This document shows positions 35,401-48,399 of a DNA stretch of 64,000 nucleotides, piece by piece (the first letter of the stretch is position 1; each line of letters opens with the position of its first letter). The stretch is from Bryoerythrophyllum caledonicum (lineage: Eukaryota; Streptophyta; Bryopsida; Pottiales; Pottiaceae), in the NCBI GenBank assembly GCA_963971425.1, contig OZ020524.1, positions 4,063,773-4,127,772 on the forward strand, given 5' to 3'. A program made the translations under genes and the position numbers. Below the pieces are notes generated by a model, which was not told the origin of the DNA, made no database searches, and was given only the letters and a program-made list of their open reading frames with translations.

Positions 35401-38400
35401 TCTGTCAATGGTTTTTAGAGGAACATGTAGGATTGGATGACAACAAGTACATTGGAGACATCGTGGCCGAATTCAAGTTGTCTCGTGATCGTAGCAAGGG
35501 TGAGCTTTTTCAGAGCAAGCTGCTATTTAAGAAACGATTGTTTCGAGAATCTGACGAGGCGATCATTGAACCCATGTTCATTCAGTTGTCCTACATCCAG
35601 GTATTTCCTGTTGCTTTAATTTTCATGGCCCATTTTTTCATTTCCTATCACAGGGTACGTCACACTTAAAACAACATGCCGATTCTGACGAATTGAGTGA
35701 TTTGGTGCAGTCCCAACACGACTACCTTCTTGGAAATTATCCAGTTGGTAGGGAAGATGCGGCACAACTGGCCGCATTGCAGATTATAGCCGATGTTGGA
35801 TCTATACCCAATCCTGAAACGAGCACGTGAGTGTTGACCTTCCCTTCATCCAAAATAATGAGCAATAGAGGATATGTTATTTAAATCGACGATTTCGTCT
35901 CGAAACATTTGTTAACTGTTGACGTAAGATGTCGAAAAGGTTTAGGGTTTAGAGAGCTTTTGCAGATTTTTAAGTGCCCTGCGTAACTTTGTTGTCATTT
36001 TGCTTCTTATTTTTACACCTATTGCATTTTATAATTCTTTCGGTTTGCTTCCAGGGAGTGGAATGCAATGCTAGATCGCTGTCTGCCCAAGCAGGTGGCA
36101 GTAACTCGCAATAAACGAGATTGGGACCAGGACATTTTGACCCGCTATCGGGCATTGGTGAGTATATTCTGCCTTCGAGCTTCTGCATATTTATGGATCC
36201 GACATATCGATAGTTCGGAAAGCATCATGAATTCGAATTATGACACTGTCAATTTGAAGCAGGTTTGATGATGTTTCGGAGTTCAATCAAGTCGGAATCT
36301 AACAAATAGTACCTGTGATGGGATATTCCGATTTTGAGAAACAGGCACATTTGTCCAAGGATGACGCAAAACAACAACTGCTTCGTATTTTGCGGGGCTT
36401 ACCGTATGGCAACTCGGTCTTTTTCAGCGTGCGGAGGATTGAAGATCCTATTGGACTGCTGCCAGGGAGGATTATTCTTGGAATTAATAAGCGAGGGGTA
36501 ATTGTTGTTGCCCTTTGTCTGAGTGGTTTATCCTTTCTTACGCTTTAATTTCGGATTCTCTTATCTGCTCTCTCGATATTTTGTGTTCATGACTTAGTTC
36601 CTATTATCATGCTAACTGACTTCACCAATAATCCAGGTTTGCTGAAAAGCTTATATGTTCTGATTTTCTCATGTATTAATCATTATGTTGTTTCATTTAT
36701 CATCACAGGTGCACTTTTTCAGGCCAGTGCCAAAGGAATACTTGCACTCTGCTGAGCTTCGTGATATTATGCAATTTGGAAGTAGTAACACTGCAGTCTT
36801 TTTCAAGATGAGAGTTGCGGGAGTCCTTCATATTTTTCAGTTTGAAACAAAGCAGGTAAGCATCTGGGTAATTAATTCTCATGGTCATATTCTAATTTCC
36901 AAGTGGGCTCTGTTTGGTCACCAATTAAGTTTTTGTGCGCTTCTTTGAATTGTAGTCTGAAAGTTTGAATCTTCTTACAGAGTGAAACATGCCTGCCCTG
37001 GCTGTATACGTAATGTGTTCCTATTACTTATTTACGTGTGGGAATTATCTTCAAACAGGGAGAGGACATATGTGTGGCATTACAAACACATATAAATGAT
37101 GTAATGTTGCGGAGGTATTCGAGAACGCGCAATGTGCCTAATGGGCAGACTCAATCATCAGAGACGACTCCTGCACCAACTCCTAAACCTCCAGGCATCG
37201 AAGTGTACGAGAAGCACGTAAAAGAAATGTCCAAGTTACTCGAGGAATCTCAGAAGAAAATTGATCAGGCAATCCATCTTGTACCTATGCTTCTTATGCA
37301 TTCAAATAGTTTTGGTATGTGACGTTCTTATTTTGATGAGATCTAATCGTATTTTGATACATGTCAGTGCGGGTCGGCTTGAGTTTTAATCTCCTAAATC
37401 CTAGCGTGCCTGACAGCAGATTTGAGGAGTAGACCAATGAACAGTTGTAAACGCTGCAGGCTAAGAATATAGGTTTGAGAGGCTTATATAACCTGTCTAC
37501 ACTGGTGCATACGGATCAGGACGGTCATGCATTGTGAATCTCCTACATTTAAGAAAATGTATTTTTAGGAGATTGTGACGGTCTTTCTGCTTGCACTTAC
37601 AGCTTGCGGAAGAGCTTCGTTTGAAAGAGAAGAGAGAGACACAGGTGATGGAGGAACTGGCAGGACTGCGTGACTCACTGCGTTCAGAAGAGCAAATAAG
37701 ATCAGAGCTTTCTGAAGAAAGAGAACGACTGTCCAAGCAGCTAGGGGACTTGGAAGCAGCTTTACAGGTCCTATTCGTTTTATAGTTATCATTATTTTAT
37801 TTTGAACCTTCAATTTTGTACTTATTATGGTAATCGATACCTTATAAAGAACGGGATTGCCTTTGTGAATGTTTTCTGACATGATAACGTTGACGGACCT
37901 TGAATGACAGGCAGCACAATCTGAGAAGGCGATTTTGGCATCAGGTACAAGCAGCCAGGCGAGTGAAGATGCAGTATCTGATATTGGTACAGATGTGGAT
38001 ACACCTAGAAGAATAGGCACTCCTCGAGGAGTTCGAAGGGATCGAGATTTGCCACCTGCCGGACAAAAAGACAAATTCAACGAACAAGTTCGAAGTTTAG
38101 AGAATCAGGTATGTGTTTCGGTCAGGCAAACGTGCTGGTGAACACTCAGAAAGGAGCCATGTAAATTGACGTTCGGGTCATTGTTTTCTGTTTTTGTTCT
38201 GGAGAACTCGTCTTTTGAAACGTCGATTCTCTTGAAGTCGGTGCCCGTTTCTCCAGCTTTGGTTTTTCATATGAGTTTGTCACACGGATGTTGAAAGCCT
38301 TGATGCCTCTTAAATCTCGATTTAATCAAATTCTGCTATGGTGTTTTGTTTGATTCCAGGTAAAAGAACTGCGCAATGATCTGAGGGTTAAAACAGAGGA

Positions 38401-41400
38401 GTTGCGGAACAAAGAGGAAAGGGTGAAGAACCTTACGAGAGAAAAACAGCTTCTTGAGCAAAAAGTATCGCGTCTTGATAGAAACAAGACTGAAGAGGTA
38501 AGACTAAGCATTTTCAGGTTTCTGAAAAACGTCTCAACGATGTGCTAAAATGACTCCGCCTCTACGTGGTCCTGCTGTTGCTTTTGTAACATTCACGAGT
38601 CTTTTGAAATAGTTGCGGTGTAAATCTACACACTGTTTATTTCTTAACTCTATTATATTACAACTGTTCATGTGATTCGAGCTGCATTATGCTTCTTCTG
38701 AGGATTGATCTGCAAATTCAATCCACGTATCTACACTTGACGTGTGGAAGTTCTCATAGTTTCTTGTTGTCTGATATTAGACACGTCTAATGGAGGAGAA
38801 GTTTGAGTTTGAAAGGGACGATCTAAGGGGCCGTCTCGTAGATCTGGAGAAGAAATTAGCAGAACGAACACAAGATTTAAGTCTTGCAGAGACGACACTG
38901 GCCACCCGTGATACTGAATTTGAGTCACTACAAAGCAGTCTTCTGGAGCTGAATGAGCTTCGGGAGATGAAAGAGGTGGGGATACATTATGAACCTTGAT
39001 GACTTCAAAGTCATAACTTCTCCGATATGCCTGTCATTTTCGTTTGTTCTGTAACTCGTATACCATAGAGAAGCATAGAACTCAATGATACTGCGATGTT
39101 ATTCAAGTTATCATAGTCAATAGGCAGATAGAATGCCCAATCAAAACTTCAGGAAGTTTAGTCCAAAAGTGTTCTTTGAGTAACGATCTCGTAGATTTAG
39201 GAAACTCAACTTAGACTTCCACCGCAGTTGACATATAGCTCTCTCTGTCTGCAGGATATCGACCGAAAGAATGAGCAAACAGCAGCTATTTTGAAGCGAC
39301 AAGCGGATCAGATAACTGAACTAGAATCATTATACAGAGAAGAACAAGTTCTCCGAAAACGATACTTTAACATGATGGAAGGTATACACTGTTCACTTTG
39401 TCGTTGTAAAGTTCTATTCTCTATCCCTTTACTGCACCTCTTTACTGTTAACATGACTACAACTGTAGCAACGATACTTTTTAGCTGACTCTTCACATGT
39501 GGTGGCTCCAGACATGAAGGGTAAGATCAGGGTGTATGCCCGGTGGAGACCTTTGAGCAGCAAGGAAGTCCGAGAGCGGCAACATAATGTGTTGATAGCG
39601 CCTGATGAATTCACTATTGAACATCCTTGGAAAGACGACAAACCGAAGCAACATCAGTTTGATCACGTTTTTGATCATCATGCGACCCAAGAAGAAGTCT
39701 TTGAAGATACGAAGGTACTTGCCTTAAATCTCAGGAAAATGTGGGATCCTGTTGCTTTTATTTAATGGTTTCTTGGAACATATTAAAAAAAACCGTATTA
39801 GAACTCTTGATTTCACTCTGTTTTAATGCTCATGATTTTTCTGTTGTTAATTATGCGCATCTAACATGAACGTTTTCTGTGCAGTATTTGGTCCAATCAG
39901 CGATTGATGGTTACAATGTCTGTATATTTGCATATGGACAAACTGGTTCTGGAAAAACTTTTACTATCTATGGATCGGAGAGTAATCCAGGCCTTACACC
40001 ACGGGCTACGAAAGAGCTTTTCAGCTATCTTAAGCGGGACGCCAATAAGTTTTCGTTTGGTCTGAAGGTACTGCTTTTGCCTTGGGAGTGAAGCCATGAA
40101 GCTTGATTTATTGCAGTAACGGTATCTTCTTTCATTGGGAAACACCATTTGGTCTTAAAGTGGATCTGAAAAAGCCACTGAACACCAGAAAGTATTGAAC
40201 TTGATTTACTCTACTTTTGCATTGGTGCAGGTTTACATGCTAGAAATATACCAAGACACGCTTATTGATCTGCTTTTGCCAAAGAATGCTGGAAAGCAAC
40301 GAAAACTTGAGATTAAGAAGGACTCAAAGGTGACAAAAGTTCATTGCAATCATCAGTTTGGGTTTTATAACTCGTGTATTTAGCATCACCTGTTAGGCTC
40401 GAAATGATCTATATGCAATAAGGTGGGTATCTGGTTTATAATTAAAACATAGCAACTTGCTGACATCTTATACTCCGTAATTTGCAGGGGATGGTGGTAG
40501 TGGAGAATGCCACATTATTGCCAATATCATCCCATGATGAGCTGGAAGCGATTGTACACAAGGGTTTGGAGCGACGACATACATCAGGCACGCAAATGAA
40601 TGCAGAAAGTTCCCGGTCACACCTCATTCTGTCAGTAATTGTTGAAAGCACCAATCGACAGTCTCAAGTTCTTGTCAAGGGCAAGGTTCGCTGCTCATCC
40701 TAAACTGAAGCCTACACATCTCTCATGATGGTTCAAATAGATTTCTTTTTTCAATTTGGAATATCTCGAGCTTTCACATAGTCGGCAATTATGTTTTGAT
40801 AAAACCACGCAAATTGTGGTGCTCTACTTTCCAGTCACTTCCTGAGATGACCGAATGTACTTGCCATTAATGTTTCTGACTCTGAAATGGGCTGTGAGCA
40901 GTTGAGCTTCGTCGATCTTGCCGGCTCGGAAAGGGTGAAGAAATCGGGATCCAGCGGCGAACAATTGAAGGAGGCGCAGAGCATCAACAAGTCTTTGTCA
41001 GCACTGGGTGATGTGATCAGTGCTCTTGCCACAGAGGAGCAGCACATTCCTTACCGCAACCACAAGCTGACAATGCTGATGAGCGATTCCCTGGGTGGAA
41101 ACGCAAAAACCCTCATGTTTGTAAATATCTCACCAGCAGAGTCAAATCTGGACGAGACCCACAACTCCCTCTGGTAAATTCCCATCTCTCCCGCTCCCTC
41201 CAGCTTTCTGTAGTGCCTTGGCTGTGGAGACAATCATGCATTTCTGGGCTCGCTGCCGTGCCTGATCTTCATTTTGGTGTACGCATTGGCAGCTACGCTA
41301 CGAGGGTGAGATCTATCATCAACGAAGCCAGCAAGAACACAACGACGAAGGAGATCCTGCGGCTGAAGAAGCAGATCTCGTACTGGAAGGAGCAAGCAGG

Positions 41401-41470
41401 CAGGATGGGAGGGTCGGAGGATCTGGAAGAGGTCATGGACGAGCGTGCGATCAAAGCCGAATTGAACTGA
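32450..41470 (+). CDS. KCBP: Kinesin-like calmodulin-binding protein (KCBP, kinesin-14), 25 exons
   Basis: Minus-end-directed, calcium/calmodulin-regulated microtubule motor; in Arabidopsis (ZWICHEL) it shapes trichomes and acts in division. Exon starts and ends: 32450-32598, 32693-32776, 33372-33441, 33583-33714, 33798-33866, 33996-34165, 34585-34912, 35105-35204, 35419-35600, 35711-35826, 36055-36157, 36345-36497, 36709-36855, 37059-37268, 37603-37767, 37911-38108, 38360-38497, 38781-38975, 39255-39381, 39512-39714, 39885-40067, 40231-40329, 40488-40685, 40902-41173, 41293-41470. All phases fit, giving 1322 residues (Arabidopsis about 1260). Order: Ser/Pro-rich head, MyTH4 (about 150-310), FERM (about 320-620), coiled coil (about 650-945), C-terminal motor (P-loop GQTGSGKT 1031-1038, SSRSH 1148-1152, DLAGSE 1178-1183), calmodulin-binding helix [17 protein letters not shown] (1284-1300) and acidic tail. 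One intron (37269-37602) appears to be GC-AG. Confidence 0.95.
37269..37602 (+). other. Likely GC-AG intron in the kinesin gene
   Basis: The coiled-coil reading ESQKKIDQ ends at CAG before GCAATC, and resumes in phase after TTACAG with [10 protein letters not shown], as in the plant KCBP coiled coil. No GT donor restores this continuity. GC-AG is the known minor class of U2 introns. Confidence 0.7.
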
Positions 41471-42160
41471 TTTCACTTACTTCGGCAAGGTAGATTGGAA
41501 GCATGGCGCTTGTGATGAGATCATGCGTAGTTTTGGGATGTGAATATTGCTCAACTCCCCAGCCAGGCGAACTCCTTTCGTCATGCCTGGCTGGCGGAGT
41601 TGAGAAAGTGTAAGGTAGAAATCAGTCGACTGTTAGGAAGGGTTACCTCTTCCCTCACTTTTATTTAGAGGGTCCCAGATTCCGAATTGTGAGAACTGCC
41701 TGTATGCGGGAGCTTCTCATGATGTATGCCTCAGTCTGTCATGAGAGGCTTTTTAGGTGGAAAGCCAGTACTCAGTTCCAGTTCGTCAATTCAATATTAT
41801 CATAGAGTTATCCTGACTCATAGTGACACGCTGAAAGGCCATGTCTGTCATCTCGCATTTTATGGTCTGATGGTCCTGACTGGGTCTTATCCTCCTGGGC
41901 ATATAGGATATCCTAATTGGCCATTCACTGAATCTTGTAGTGTATTCAATTTCGCACATGAAATTTTCTCATAGAACTTGAAGCAAAGGAGGAGGTGAGC
42001 AAATGTGAAACTACATATTGTAAAATTCATATGTAAAATCGGCTCCAATGGTACACCAACCCACATTGGGCTGTAAATGAATTCATGCTACCTAAACCTA
42101 AAGTAATGAGAGGAGAAAATGATCAGTCCAACGGCAAAACTTGGGGTAATTGCTTACTCA
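41471..42160. other. Shared 3' region of two convergent genes
   Basis: It holds the 3' UTR of the kinesin gene (plus) and of the S1-domain gene (minus). It contains a strong hairpin at 41551-41603, described separately. No other gene seen. Confidence 0.6.
41551..41603 (+). promoter_or_regulatory. Strong stem-loop in the kinesin 3' UTR
   Basis: TCAACTCCCCAGCCAGGC (41551-41568) pairs with GCCTGGCTGGCGGAGTTGA (41585-41603) over 18 base pairs with one bulged G; the loop is 16 nt. It starts 80 bases after the stop codon, so it should be in the mature mRNA. A role in stability, localisation or small-RNA production is only a guess. Confidence 0.7.
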
Positions 42161-45100
42161 TTAGTTCTCACTGAAAGTGCACTGCCGGATGGCGTCCTTC
42201 ATGCTTTCCCGGTCAAGCGCCGTTTGCACCAACACCTGAACAATTGGCAAAAACCATTAAAAAGCTTCCAGAAGAAGAAGGGTTTCCTTCCTTTTTTTTT
42301 TTTTTACTCTAGAGGTGTTTGGAGTGTGGCACTTTGATAAACTGACAAAGGCAGGATAAGCGCAGACCTCTTGAACTTGGTTGCCAGATCTGGCGAGAAG
42401 CTTGTAGCCGTCGTCAAGCTGACCAGACAAGTAAACTTGGAATGTGGGCGCCAGGGCGTTTCCTTGGATCCGGCGTCCTAGTTGCACACCATCGATGCCC
42501 TTGTGAGCCTCCAACCTTTGGGTCACCCCAATCAGCTCTGGCATCACACTTGTCTGCATCAAAATCAGTTACGTGACATGATCAGACTCTCATGAAACTG
42601 CATCAAATTATAAGCAACGTAGATTATATGGAATAATTATGTACCTCATTGTCATCTGAAGCTCCAACGCTGACTTCAGGTCCTCTTAGGTCGAGTGACT
42701 CAAGTGTCTCCCGCAATGGATCCGGCTGCCACCCACTCATGCATTAATCAAAGAGTTTTTTTTGGTAAAGTTTTTCCTCATTTTGAATAGTTAAAATCCC
42801 CTCTGACGAGGTCTCCGGAAATCAGCTCAAAGAAGAGAGAGGCGGCTAATTGATGTCATGCAAACTATTTTTCTTCACTCTCAGTGACAGCTGAAACTAC
42901 TTTGAGTTTAGTTTGGAGACCACCAAGCTCGTCCACTGATTTGGTTGAAGGATTCTATTGAAGACCTTCCGACTCTTCTATTGGCCTCAGAACTGTTTAC
43001 AGTGAGGAAAGAATAGTATCTTGAGGTAACTCGATAGATAAACTGGCTGAAAGGAATATGGCAATGGCAGAGCTACTTACCTGCATTTGCTTGAGGGAAA
43101 GGCTGATGCGTTGCAGGTAACGGTCAAGTCTGCAAACCTTGACCTTTACTTCCTGTCCAACATCTAGGATTGCTGTAGGATCTGTGACTCGGTTCCATGA
43201 AAGCTCTGAGATGTGAATTAGAGCAGGAACGCCTTCCAACTGTTGTGCAAACACAAACACAGGAGTGTGAAAACAGACACATGGAATTCTCTTCAGAATT
43301 TTAAGCATAAGTTGATCCTTGTGATTATTACCAAACTTACACAGTAAAAAGTAATATGGACTTCCAAAACCGAGGACCTGGATGTTTTTTTTATTTACCT
43401 CTACAAATGCCCCGAAGTTTGTGACTTTCTTGATTGTGCACTTGACAACATCTCCAACGTTCAAACTTGTCTGCAAAGATAGACACTATCTGTTAGTTTC
43501 AATCTCATTTCAAGGGTAAACAGACTTTTCTGGAAAATATGACCAGGTCTTCACTAAAATCAATGAAGAAAGAACTGACCATGAGCTGCGCCTTCTTCTG
43601 GGCAAGCTCCTGACCTTCACCTTGTGCCTCTTTCTCTGAAAACCGCAGCTGATTGCGTTCACGCTCTACTGCAGCAACCACCACCTTCGCGCTCTGCAAA
43701 TAAAAATTCAGGAGAATATGTAGGAGGAGTTATTGAATATATTTACTCACTGAAGCTATTTGTAAAGTGAGGCAAAGATACCAAGAGTTTGGCCTCTTTT
43801 CTCGTAATTAAAACCAGCCCTAAGAAATATAACTTTCAAAAGCAAGATTATGGAATTTGAAGCTAAGGTTAAGGAATGACCTCTCCAACAAGTGCAGACA
43901 AAATCTCAGTGCGTGCCTCTCTGTAAAGATCCAACAACCTCTTGTACTCTTCATCAGCACCACCTGTTTTTTCTGTGCTTTTAGAGTCGTTTGCCAGTTC
44001 TTCACTCTCAGATGCTGCAGCTGAAGACTTCAGCTTCCTGTTGATCACAAAACCATTTTCCTGTGCCCAAGCCGAAAATGAAGGCGGCCTCCTTCGACTA
44101 GAAAGCTCATACGAAGGCAAAAAGCCCACAAGTGACCCAAAGTTGGCCTGTGCATGACAATTATCAAAACAGAAAAATGAGTTTTGCAAATTGAAGAGAA
44201 TGTAGAAGTTTTGTAGTTGGATAAAAAGATCCCACATTCAAGCAAGCTAGCCTTCCATGTTCTCTGATTGCAGCATTTATTGAATTGGTCGACAGGTTTG
44301 AAATGATATTTTACCAGCATGCCATTATCAATAGCCCGAGTGAAGAAAACTTCTTCAACTGTCCTGGATTCCCGTAATGCCTGTGCACGAGCCCAGTCCT
44401 GATCCTCACCTTCCTGCAGCAAAAATAATATTATACCAGGTTTATATATTTCCATATATAATCAAAGTGCCTATGAGAACATTACCGTAGCTCAAATGAA
44501 GGGGCCAAACTACAGAGAAGAGAATTTGTCCCACAACATGAAACAGTTTGTAGATACAATAGAAGTTCCTACTTGATATTGTATAGATGTTTTAGCCTGG
44601 GCATTTAAGGGTTTAATACCTAGGTTAAGACTGGTGGATTCTGGATAACTCACAAATTGTAGCTACTTCAACCAAAAGAACAGTGTTCAGTCGATAATTT
44701 TCAGCTACAGACAAATTCAATTATCAGCTTAAGAATTGCTTTTCATTACCTTAGATACATCTCGAGGAGGCTTCGGACTAGGTGCTGCTGGACGAGAAGC
44801 AGACCGTTGCTGAATGCTAGCTTCAGCAGGATCAGGTGAAGTTTCAGGAACTGGAGGTGGAACAGGCCGCTGCAGGAATCTACAAACAACGCATCCATTA
44901 AACACTCAGCTGAAGACATTTAGAAAATAACAGAAATCTTTATGAAAGCCTGCAAAGAGCCTTAACCTTCACATACATAAAGGTCATCCATCCAATTAAA
45001 AAAAACAAACACCTGGGAAAGGAGTGAGTGTACCGTCCAGATTTAATGTCATGAACCCTGAACCAAAACCAATGCAACATCCAGATCTAATTTCATGAAA

Positions 45101-48088
45101 AAGGTATGTAAAAATCCTCATGTGAGAAGCCGACTTACTCGGCTTTTCTTCGTTGCAGCAACTGATCAAACTCTATCTCAGAGGGCGTTTCTGTGACCAT
45201 GTTAGGCAAAGCAGCTTCACTCCGTCTGACCGCAGCTTTCACTTCATCCGACCACCCTGCCAACCTATCATCTGATGCAGGATCAATGATCTTCGCCTTG
45301 ATTGTCTCCGGGACCGCCTGAGCGAACCGCTTCGGAGGCCTGATGGGAGAGATTCGGCTCGCTTTCTTCACAAGCCTCAAAATCGACTGCTCCGGGTCAG
45401 ACTCTGCACTGTCTGGTTTTGCCAGACCCGGCGCTGGTTTCTCATCAGATCCACTCAAATCAACAGCCTCTGCAGCCATTTAGAACTCAGGATCAGCCTT
45501 ATCTTCAGCATTACTACGTACAGCCTTTTTCTGTGAAAGATGGACATACCAGACTCATTTGGCTCCACATTGTCCTCCACCGTGGCAGTCTCTACATCAT
45601 CTTTTGGTAGATCATCAGACATCAACCCTGCAACTTCTTTACTTTTCTCAGCCTCAAGAGGCGGTTTCGCAATCGGGATGGGCTTGAGGCCCAGCCTGGC
45701 TACCCTCTTGGGTTTGGTAAGATTATCTGATGGAATGGAGGGCTCAGAAGGCACATCCTGCACAGCCTGATGTAACAGAAAATCAGTGAGTACTTCCTCT
45801 TCCTTGAAGTAAAAACTATGCGAAATAAAGCATAAAGTAAGGCAAAGATACCATGCGCTTTGACCTCTTTTTCATAAATAAAATCAGCCCTAAATATCTA
45901 TAATGAGCTCAAAGAGGAAAAAGGCAGCTAAGGCTCATGACCTCTCCTGCTTCATTCTCAAAGACAACAAAGACTAGTTCTGCAGAGAGTTTAGAGACCA
46001 TCAAGCTCTTCCAAATGGAATAAGGATTCCAGTTGAAAGACCACCATATCTGATAGCTATCAAGAATGAGGAAGGAGTAGTATTGAATTTTCACCTGATC
46101 TTCTCCACCTGAGCCTGCAAGCTCCAGCAGCTTCGAAAACCGCTCCTCAGATATATCAGATGGCACCTTCGAATCCTCAACAACTACTTCACTCTCCAAA
46201 GATTTAGGCGCGGGTTTCCTCAACAAGCTCTCATCTACAGATTCTACTGCTTTCCTAGATTTACCTGTCAACGCAGGTTTGATAGACTCTGGAGGAGGAG
46301 TTGTTGGTCTCTGGACAAGACCCGAGTAATCTTCCTCCACTTTCTTGGCTTTGCCTATCAACATGGGCGGCACAGAGTCAATCTTAGGCCAAGAAGGCTT
46401 GAAGGAGTCTGGAGAAGGAACTGCTGGTTTCTGCACAAGGCTCATGTAATCGTCGTCCTTTGCTGAGGGCTTGTTAGTTTGTGCTGCAAATCCACCAGGT
46501 CCAAATGTCACCAACGGCACTGGCTTCTTTGCCGGGGTTGCTGACTTGGCTGAGCTCACTGGTCTTGAAACCTAAAACCAAACACCAAAATATGGCCAAA
46601 TGTTAACATCGCCTTCAAAAGCAATGCATTAGAATCCTTTCCAAAGTCCCCCAAAGCTCCAAGCAGATACTCCCTCTTTTAAAAAATCATACTACTCTTT
46701 CCTCACTCTAAATAATTTGGAAGAGTTTGGTGGTCATGTTGTACCATGAATCTTAGCCGCCTTCGAACTGATTATAGATCTTTAGAGCTAGATTAAGTCA
46801 TTCAAAATGAGAAAAGAGGTTCTAAACTCTTGGTCTCTTTGCCTCACTTGACAAATCAACATAGATCGTCTAAGATGCATAAACCTAACATAACCTACAC
46901 CATAACCTACACCACGACCGAACCTAACATAACATGATATAGATGGATTAAGAGAGATAATGCAGATAAGTTGCACCTGAGGCAAGGGTTGTCCGGGCCG
47001 TGAGGGCGGTTTCACAAGCCCTGGAAGACTTTCAGTAGTTTCTGGTTTGGCTGGTTTGTGCACACCAAATGATGGTCTGCCCTCCTGGTTCAGCAACCTG
47101 GAGAATTCGGCCTCCGAGAGCTTGCTTGGGGCCGAGCTTTGCATCCTCTTCACAGGTTTCTTCTCAATGTCGACGTAGGATGCCTCTGGGTTCACTTTGC
47201 GGCCAATAACCTGAAGTGAAACAACACCTGCAAGTCAGACCACTATGTCCATGATTCCTTACATTCACTCACACAAGCCAAAATGAGTAGACAAAAGAGC
47301 ACCTGCATTTCAACTACCACGTTACCATTCTTATATTAACACTGTTGGATTCATAGATGTCCATGATTCCTTACATTCACTCACACAAGGTGAGGATTCA
47401 CAAGACAAAAGTGTAGAGGAAAAAAGCCACCTGCAATTCACTATTCATTGCATCAATCTTACATTCACACTGTTGGATGTTAGATTCACAGCATGGAGAG
47501 ATTTTTGGACCTTGGCCAAAGTGGTTTGGCGAGATTCCCCGAGCAAGCGACCGAATTCGAGCTCCATGAGGTCGTTGCCGTCGAACTTGACCTCGGGGCG
47601 GTTGTCGCTCTCGCCATTGCCCTTCCCCTTCTTGCCTCGCGCCATGGCCTTCACAATGCATGTCCTCTGGGAGGACGGCCAGTGGGCGCAGCGTCTCCGC
47701 CATGACAGTAACCCTAAAGTCCTCCCCCCAAACCTGCTACCAGCGCCCACCTGAAATTGCAAACCCAAAACCAAAAATCCCCTCAAAACTCGTAGACAAC
47801 TCAATGCCAAGGTTGGTGCTCAAAACTGAAAAAGAACTGCGAAGGGTTTAGGAGAGAACTGCCACAAATCTCAAGGGATTGAGCTCAGAAGAGCAAAGAC
47901 CACCAGACGGTGCCCAAGCAGCACAAAACCTCAATCAACCGAATCCCACTCAACCCCAAGTCCAAATTCGCGACAAAGAGCATAAACCCACAACAGAAAG
48001 AAGCGAATTGTCGTACCTGAGAAGCAGCAGGGCGGAGAGCGAGGGCACGAGACGAGGAGCACTGCAGGCTGTAAGTGGGCAGCGCCAT
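42161..48088 (-). CDS. Plastid S1-domain RNA-binding protein (SDP-like), 16 exons
   Basis: Probably a chloroplast RNA-binding protein acting in plastid RNA or ribosomal RNA processing, by likeness to plant S1-domain proteins such as Arabidopsis At1g12800 (SDP). Minus-strand exons: 48088-48017, 47750-47511, 47210-46977, 46571-46095, 45766-45550, 45469-45139, 45057-45013, 44879-44750, 44413-44315, 44147-43881, 43693-43580, 43470-43399, 43239-43081, 42725-42645, 42553-42368, 42235-42161; phases join to 932 residues. Residues 1-50 (MALPTYSLQCSSSRALALRP) look like a transit peptide. About 80-580 is low-complexity, Pro/Lys/Glu-rich, with repeated SLVQKP / GLVQRP / GLVKPP and FSRLL / FSKLL motifs. 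A partial S1-like block (FGSLVGFLPSYEL) is near 616. A full S1 domain (VVKCTIKKVTNFGAFVEVEG to RISLSL) spans about 750-818. A conserved C-terminal domain follows (TFQVYLSG, YKLLARSGNQVQEVLVQTALDRE). Family call is solid; orthology is inferred. Confidence 0.88.
42790..42990 (-). repeat. Intronic repeat family C, partial copy
   Basis: In an intron of the S1-domain gene. On the minus strand it reads GAGCTTGGTGGTCTC-AAACT, then AGCCGCCT and CTTTGAGCTGATTT, the landmarks of family C. Confidence 0.6.
43755..43835 (-). repeat. Intronic repeat family C, 3' part
   Basis: On the minus strand it reads AGGGCTGGTTTTAATTACGA, then AAACTCTTGGTATCTTTGCC and TCACTTTACAAAT, the right end of family C, inside an intron of the S1-domain gene. 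Confidence 0.75.
45828..46025 (-). repeat. Intronic repeat family C, near-full copy
   Basis: On the minus strand: GAAGAGCTTGATGGTCTCTA, AGGTCATGAGCCTTAGCTGC, TTTGAGCTCATTATAGATAT, AGGGCTGATTTTATTTATGA, and GGTATCTTTGCCTTACTTTA. The fullest copy of the family, again within an intron of the S1-domain gene. Confidence 0.75.
46685..46860 (+). repeat. Intronic repeat family C, inverted copy
   Basis: In the plus orientation: GGAAGAGTTTGGTGGTCATG, ATGAATCTTAGCCGCCTT, TTATAGATCTTTAGAGCTAG, ATGAGAAAAGAGG, and CTTTGCCTCACTTGACAAAT. It sits opposite to the other S1-gene copies, between exons 3 and 4. Confidence 0.75.
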
Positions 48089-48229
48089 CGACAAGCGTGT
48101 CTACTCTTCAATTGGGCTGTGCAATCTTGTGGTGGCCCTCATGAAAGTGGACGTCCGCACTCGAAGCTGCAGCGATTGCAGCCTGCTCATGTGGTGTGAG
48201 TTGGATGATTAGATCGGCAATCTCTCTCG

Positions 48230-48318
48230 CTCTCTGTGTGTGTGTGTCTGTGAGTGTGTCTGTGTGTGTGTGTGTCTGTGTGTGTGTGTCTGTGTGTGTG
48301 TGTCTGTGTGTGTGTGAT
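48230..48318 (+). repeat. GT / GTCT microsatellite
   Basis: A run of TGTG with interspersed TC, upstream of the S1-domain gene start. Confidence 0.95.
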
Positions 48319-48399
48319 TCACGTGAGGGTCGTGGAATCCTCGGCGGAATTGAGGTGCGATGAATCTCTTACGGTACGCGCACAGCCTTCGACGACTCC

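Noticed and set aside
47445-47810. S1-domain gene starting within exon 2
   Set aside because: That frame would need a TTG start. A better model uses the ATG at 48088 with a 24-codon transit-peptide exon that joins in phase at 47750.
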